From: DATJGR01 sp963735085
GTDB lineage: Bacteria; Pseudomonadota; Gammaproteobacteria; Pseudomonadales; Azotimanducaceae
DNA: 64,000 nt
Assembly (NCBI GenBank): GCA_963735085.1
Contig: CAVTJP010000005.1
Coordinates: 1,984,001-2,048,000, forward strand
Direction of reading: 5' to 3'
Shown piece by piece: positions 63,437 through 64,000 of the stretch; the first letter of the stretch is position 1; the number at the start of each line of letters is the position of its first letter. Both the position numbers and the translations under genes were made by a program. The notes under the pieces are model-generated. The model was not told where the DNA came from. It saw only the letters and a list, made by a program, of their open reading frames with translations, and ran no database searches.

Positions 63437-64000
63437 GCATGTACAGCTTCAACTATCATCGTCCTACGAGTCTCGACGCGGCCGCGAAGCTGCGCGCCGA
63501 TAGTGAAGATGCGGTGTTTCTGGCCGGCGGGCAGACGTTGATCCCGACGTTGAAGCAACGCCTCGCGGCGCCGACCGACGTGATCGATCTCGGCGGCGTC
63601 GAGGGCCTCGCCGGCATCGACGTAGACGCCAAGCGGGTGGTTATCGGCGCGATGACGCGGCATGCAGATGTGGCGCGATCGAGTGCGTTGCGTAAGGTGT
63701 TGCCGGTGCTGTGCGATCTTGCCGGGCAAATCGGCGATGCGCAGGTGCGCAATCGCGGCACCATCGGCGGTTCCATCGCCAACAGCGATCCCGCAGCCGA
63801 CTACCCGGCGGCGGTGATCGCACTCGGTGCAACATTGCAGACGAACAAGCGCACGATCGAGGCGGCCGACTATTTCAAGGATCTGTTCGAGACGGCACTC
63901 GAACCGGGCGAGATCCTCAAATCGATCGCGTTCCCGGTGCCGAAGCGAGCCGCGTACTGCAAGTTCCCGAATCCGGCGTCGCGCTATGCGGTGGCCGGTG
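63433..64000 (+). CDS. coxM: Molybdenum hydroxylase FAD subunit (CoxM type), N-terminal part
   Basis: The first 189 codons of the medium subunit, cut by the window end. ATG 63433 overlaps the coxL stop. It begins MSMYSFNYHRPTSLDAAAKL. The FAD pyrophosphate motifs are FLAGGQTLIPTLKQ and NRGTIGGSIANSDPAAD, where family members have AGGHS/Q and TIGGSLA-type loops. It feeds electrons from CoxS to an acceptor. No other gene overlaps it. Confidence 0.92.
   Translation, partial: MSMYSFNYHRPTSLDAAAKLRADSEDAVFLAGGQTLIPTLKQRLAAPTDVIDLGGVEGLAGIDVDAKRVVIGAMTRHADVARSSALRKVLPVLCDLAGQIGDAQVRNRGTIGGSIANSDPAADYPAAVIALGATLQTNKRTIEAADYFKDLFETALEPGEILKSIAFPVPKRAAYCKFPNPASRYAVAG

Overview
The window looks like a stretch of chromosome from a high-GC gammaproteobacterium that I cannot name. 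The left 13 kb gives the best clue. It runs rsmA (3' end), apaH, prkA-yeaH-spoVR, cca, folB/tsaD (reverse), rpsU-yqeY-dnaG-rpoD and a tRNA with a CAU anticodon, which is essentially the order I know from Pseudomonas, with apaG, glpE and plsY missing. No rRNA, insertion sequence, integrase or CRISPR array was seen, and no stretch above about 300 bases lacks a gene.

From 13.2 to 35.2 kb lies a surface-polysaccharide locus that starts three bases after the tRNA. It encodes an O-antigen-ligase-like protein, several family 2 glycosyltransferases, ManC (GDP-mannose), the RmlBACD dTDP-rhamnose pathway, a YfhO-like membrane protein, a polyprenyl-phosphate-type glycosyltransferase, three small methyltransferases and a flippase-like membrane protein. 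It ends with a 1040-residue sulfotransferase fused to two glycosyltransferase domains, an ABC exporter of Wzm/Wzt type and APS kinase CysC. Together these suggest a rhamnose- and mannose-containing, methylated and probably sulfated glycan, with CysC supplying PAPS.

From 35.3 to 37.8 kb are an OmpA-type lipoprotein, a single-chain glycyl-tRNA synthetase and a DUF6316 protein. From 42.7 down to 38.0 kb on the minus strand is the most unusual block: a membrane class III nucleotide cyclase, a PilZ domain fused to an N-acyltransferase (FeeM/GNAT-like) and a PilZ domain fused to a SAM methyltransferase. Base composition drops here. I infer a small-molecule or lipid-modifying pathway wired to cyclic nucleotides, and I know of no described system with this layout.

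From 42.8 to 64 kb is a metabolic region: a RidA / heme N-demethylase / D-cysteine desulfhydrase operon, HisN-like phosphatase, two LLM flavin oxidoreductases, free-Met-sulfoxide reductase, a MaoC-like protein with a PurN-like transformylase, a solitary transhydrogenase subunit (PntAA), PhzF, a sulfatase, an alpha/beta hydrolase, an acyl-CoA-dehydrogenase-like flavoprotein, an SDR, an MFS permease and a CoxG-CoxS-CoxL-CoxM cluster (form II type) cut by the window end. Three palindromes sharing a GGGTCAGA core lie at 7.0, 50.7 and 57.3 kb. The first encodes the C-termini of both convergent genes cca and folB.
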